From assembly GCA_023460715.1 (NCBI GenBank), contig JAEWPH010000281.1:1-8289 (forward strand): DNA of 8,289 bases. The letters are read 5' to 3'. This DNA is from Pseudomonadota bacterium (GTDB lineage Bacteria > Pseudomonadota > Gammaproteobacteria > Burkholderiales > Burkholderiaceae_C). Positions 6,731 through 8,289 of this stretch are shown piece by piece; within the stretch, counting starts at the first letter, position 1, and each line of letters opens with the position of its first letter. Under the pieces are notes generated by a model. It was not told the DNA's origin. It was given only the letters and a program-made list of their open reading frames with translations, and ran no database searches. The translations under genes were made by a program, and so were the position numbers.

Positions 6731-6795
6731 ACGCAGAACGCCGACGCGGCGGCCGGGGCCGCTACCACCGCGTGCGAATGGGTAGGCGGGGTTTC

Positions 6796-6853
6796 AAGCC
6801 ATTTTGGCCTGTAGCGCCCGTACCTATTGCGCGGGCAGCTCTGTTTTTGATAG
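6796..6853. repeat. Second intergenic hairpin element, after tyrS
   Basis: This block runs from AAGCCATTTTGGCCT to TTTTTGATAG. Its centre is a hairpin in which AGC-GCCCG (6813-6820) pairs with CGGGC-A-GCT (6832-6840). Read on the minus strand it contains AGCTGCCCGCGC, matching AGCTGGCAGCGC of the 2525-2617 element at 10 of 12 positions. The whole layout resembles the same Comamonadaceae intergenic repeat that I recall. The match is short and the assignment comes from memory. Confidence 0.48.
6813..6848 (+). terminator. Probable intrinsic terminator of tyrS
   Basis: An eight-pair stem (AGCGCCCG at 6813-6820 with CGGGC and GCT at 6832-6840, one bulged A) encloses an 11-base loop. It is followed within four bases by five T residues at 6844-6848. 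It points in the plus direction, 82 bases past the tyrS stop. The minus strand has no T-run after it, so it does not look like a terminator for the convergent LysR gene. Confidence 0.55.
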
Positions 6854-6882
6854 TGCGTCGCCAGGCTCCGGGCCGGGGGCGC

Positions 6883-7884
6883 TCAGTCCAGGTTGTCGTT
6901 CAGGTCCGGGTCGGGCAGGTCGCCGATGGCCTGGCGCGTGGACTGCGCCTGCAGCAGCAGCCACGCGCAGAAGGCCTTGATCTCCGGCCGCTGCGCGCTG
7001 CGCGGCCCCACCAGCAGCCAGTAGGCCAGCGGCGAGTCGAGCCGGTGGCGGGGCAGCACCTCCACCAGGTCGCCCGAGGCCAGGCTCTCGGCCACCAGGG
7101 GCATGCGGGCCAGCGCCAGGCCCTGTCCGGCCAGCGCCGCCTGCACGATCTGCTGCGCATAGCTGAAGTACAGCCAGCGCTTGGGCTGCAGCTTGGGCTG
7201 GCCGTTCAGGTCGAACCAGCGCCGCCAAGTGAGCCATTCCAGGTGCTGCGCGCGGTGCGCATCGCCGGCCTCGATGATGGTGAACTGCGCGACATCCGCG
7301 GGCGTGCGGATCGGGGGCGCGCTTTTCAGCAGCCACGGGCTGGCCACCACCGCCAGCTGCTCGCCGAACAGCCGCTGCGCCCCGTGCGCGACCGAGCCCG
7401 GCATGGCGTAGCGCAGCGCCAGGTCCACATCGGACGTTTCCAGGTCCACGTTGTTGTCGCTGGCGTCGATGCGGATGTCGATGTCGGGGTTGTCGCGCTG
7501 GAACTCTTCCATGCGCGGAATCAGCCACATCGAGGCGAAGCTGGCCCAGGTGGTGATGCCCACGCTCTTGCGCCCCGCCGTCTGGCGCACCAGGCGCACG
7601 GCCGCGTCGATGCGCTCCAGTGCCGGCCCCACGGCGCGCTGCAGCTGGGCGCCCGCGCCGGTCAGCTCCACGGCGCGGGTATGGCGCAGAAAGAGGGGCA
7701 CGCCCACCTCGTCCTCCAGCGCCTGGATCTGCCGGCTCACAGCGGACTGGGTCAGCGACAGCTCTTCCGCCGCGGCGCGGAAGTTCAGATGCCGCGCCAC
7801 TGCGAGGAAGGCGCGCCAGTGGCCCGTGGCCACGGGCCGGGTGCGCAGGTGAGCGATGGTGGGGGAGGCGCTGGATAGGCTCAT
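6883..7884 (-). CDS. LysR-family transcriptional regulator, GcvA-like
   Basis: This 333-residue LysR-type regulator binds DNA and responds to a small effector that cannot be named from the sequence. The N-terminal winged helix-turn-helix is clear: WRAFLAVARHLNFRAAAEELSLTQSAVSRQIQALEDEVGVPLFLRH at residues 23-68, followed by VELTGAGAQL. The C-terminal periplasmic-binding-protein-like domain starts near residue 105. It carries the IDIRIDASDNNVDLETSDVDLALRYA stretch (about 132-157) and GQGLALARMPLVAESL, which are typical of the GcvA-like subgroup. The ATG at 7884 is the only good start; the open frame extends further upstream but without protein-like sequence. Its ribosome-binding site is weak. 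It is divergent from the DUF2917 gene with 124 bases between the starts, the usual layout for a LysR regulator and its target. A dyad at 7913-7938 is a candidate for its binding site and autoregulation. The stop lies close to the tyrS-end hairpin element. Confidence 0.94.
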   Translation of the reverse strand: MSLSSASPTIAHLRTRPVATGHWRAFLAVARHLNFRAAAEELSLTQSAVSRQIQALEDEVGVPLFLRHTRAVELTGAGAQLQRAVGPALERIDAAVRLVRQTAGRKSVGITTWASFASMWLIPRMEEFQRDNPDIDIRIDASDNNVDLETSDVDLALRYAMPGSVAHGAQRLFGEQLAVVASPWLLKSAPPIRTPADVAQFTIIEAGDAHRAQHLEWLTWRRWFDLNGQPKLQPKRWLYFSYAQQIVQAALAGQGLALARMPLVAESLASGDLVEVLPRHRLDSPLAYWLLVGPRSAQRPEIKAFCAWLLLQAQSTRQAIGDLPDPDLNDNLD

Positions 7885-7912
7885 GGCGGACCGCTGATTG
7901 ATGCCGGGGATG

Positions 7913-7938
7913 AATGAATATCGTACTGCGAATTCATT
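7913..7938. promoter_or_regulatory. Candidate LysR operator dyad
   Basis: AATGAAT (7913-7919) and ATTCATT (7932-7938) form a perfect 7-bp inverted repeat with a 12-base spacer, in the gap between the divergent LysR and DUF2917 starts. The spacer contains a weaker inner dyad (ATCG and CGA around TACTG). The AT-rich arms stand out in GC-rich DNA. LysR proteins typically bind interrupted dyads of this size next to their own gene. The right arm overlaps a possible -35 (TTGGAC at 7937-7942). Confidence 0.55.
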
Positions 7939-7967
7939 GGACGCAGGAAGGGGTGGGGCGGGATTAT
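7937..7967 (+). promoter_or_regulatory. Possible promoter for the DUF2917 gene
   Basis: TTGGAC (7937-7942) and GATTAT (7962-7967) are -35- and -10-like hexamers separated by 19 bases, slightly more than ideal. The -35 overlaps the right arm of the dyad, which suits control by the divergent regulator. The leader would be about 35 bases. Confidence 0.3.
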
Positions 7968-8008
7968 CGAGGCCATTCAATACCTTCCCAGGGTTTCGGG
8001 AGCCCGCC

Positions 8009-8289
8009 ATGTCTACAGCCACTCGCCTTGAATCGCAACAATCGCCCGGTGCCGCCCGGCGCGCGGATGCTCCCTGCGGCAGCTGGTCGCTGGGTGATCG
8101 CCAGGCCCTGGCGCTGCAGCCGCGGGTGCGCAGCCTGCTGCGGGTGCAGGCCGGCGGCCTGTGGATCACCGTCACGCCGCGGCGCGGGCAGGGCGCCCGT
8201 GCGGTGGGCGCGCGGTGGGCTGCCGACCGGTTTCTGCAGCCAGGCGACGCGCTGGTCGTGGACGCCGGCGAGCGCGCGGTGTTCGAGCC
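8009..8289 (+). CDS. DUF2917-family protein, 5' part only
   Basis: The frame starting with ATG at 8009 stays open to the window edge, giving 93 full codons; the 3' end is missing. The start has GGGAG at 7998-8002, six bases upstream. After a polar N-terminus of about 24 residues comes a pattern I associate with DUF2917: GSWSLGDRQALAL (24-36), VRSLLRVQAGGLWITV (41-56), then RFLQPGDALVVDAGERAVFE (74-93). The pattern is short beta-strands with a conserved tryptophan-isoleucine-threonine turn and an L-x-P-G-D motif, which recalls a small cupin-like beta fold. No signal peptide or membrane segment is visible. The function of the family is not known to me. The divergent LysR gene and the shared operator-like dyad suggest it is that regulator's target. 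The coding call is good; the family call is moderately sure. Confidence 0.72.
   Translation, partial: MSTATRLESQQSPGAARRADAPCGSWSLGDRQALALQPRVRSLLRVQAGGLWITVTPRRGQGARAVGARWAADRFLQPGDALVVDAGERAVFE

Noticed and set aside
6749..6762. GC palindrome just after tyrS (GCGGCC/GGCCGC)
   Set aside because: The loop is only two bases and no T-run follows. The hairpin at 6813-6848 is a far better terminator.
5599..7878. 759-residue plus-strand open frame across the end of tyrS and the antisense of the LysR gene
   Set aside because: It overlaps two well-supported genes in other frames and has a biased, motif-free composition typical of GC-rich shadow frames.
1..8289. Search for CRISPR arrays, tRNA or rRNA genes, transposases, integrases or phage genes
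   Set aside because: No regularly spaced repeats, tRNA-like cloverleaf, rRNA signature or mobile-element protein motif was seen on either strand.

Overview
The window is about 8.3 kb of GC-rich, gene-dense chromosomal DNA. It most resembles a betaproteobacterium of the Comamonadaceae (Acidovorax/Paracidovorax type). That placement rests on the protein sequences, the codon use, and two intergenic hairpin elements sharing an AGCTG..GCGC core that resemble a repeat I remember as common in that family. It is inference, not a database result. Nothing here looks like a phage, transposon, CRISPR array or defence island.

Layout. (1) Positions 1-14 hold what may be the last codons of an upstream gene, followed by a small bactofilin (73-471) and the iron-sulfur carrier erpA (531-896), both on the plus strand. 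Each of these two genes has a perfect 8-bp inverted repeat just before its GAGGAG ribosome-binding site. erpA ends in a textbook intrinsic terminator (918-939). (2) A plus-strand MdtD-like drug/H+ antiporter of the 14-helix MFS class (994-2445) converges on anmK. The 180-base gap between them is filled by an imperfect inverted-repeat element. (3) anmK (3750-2626) and a membrane-anchored M23 peptidoglycan endopeptidase (about 5302-3941) lie on the minus strand. They are separated by a 190-base GC-rich repeat-like spacer. (4) tyrS of the KMSKS (TyrZ) type (5498-6730) is divergent from the M23 gene and is followed by a second hairpin element with a T-run. (5) A GcvA-like LysR regulator (7884-6883) is divergent from the start of a DUF2917-family gene (8009 to the window edge). 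A 26-bp perfect-arm dyad between them is a likely operator.

How it fits together. erpA, anmK, an M23 peptidase and a KMSKS-type tyrS also sit together in Pseudomonas aeruginosa (PA0665-PA0668, from memory), so this is an old conserved neighbourhood. The mdtD-like gene appears to be an insertion into it. AnmK (recycling of anhydroMurNAc), the M23 peptidase (cross-link cleavage) and the bactofilin (an envelope-associated scaffold) share a cell-wall theme. The LysR/DUF2917 pair looks like a separate regulatory unit. I found no convincing sign of an undescribed system; the points worth checking are the intergenic structures and a few uncertain starts.
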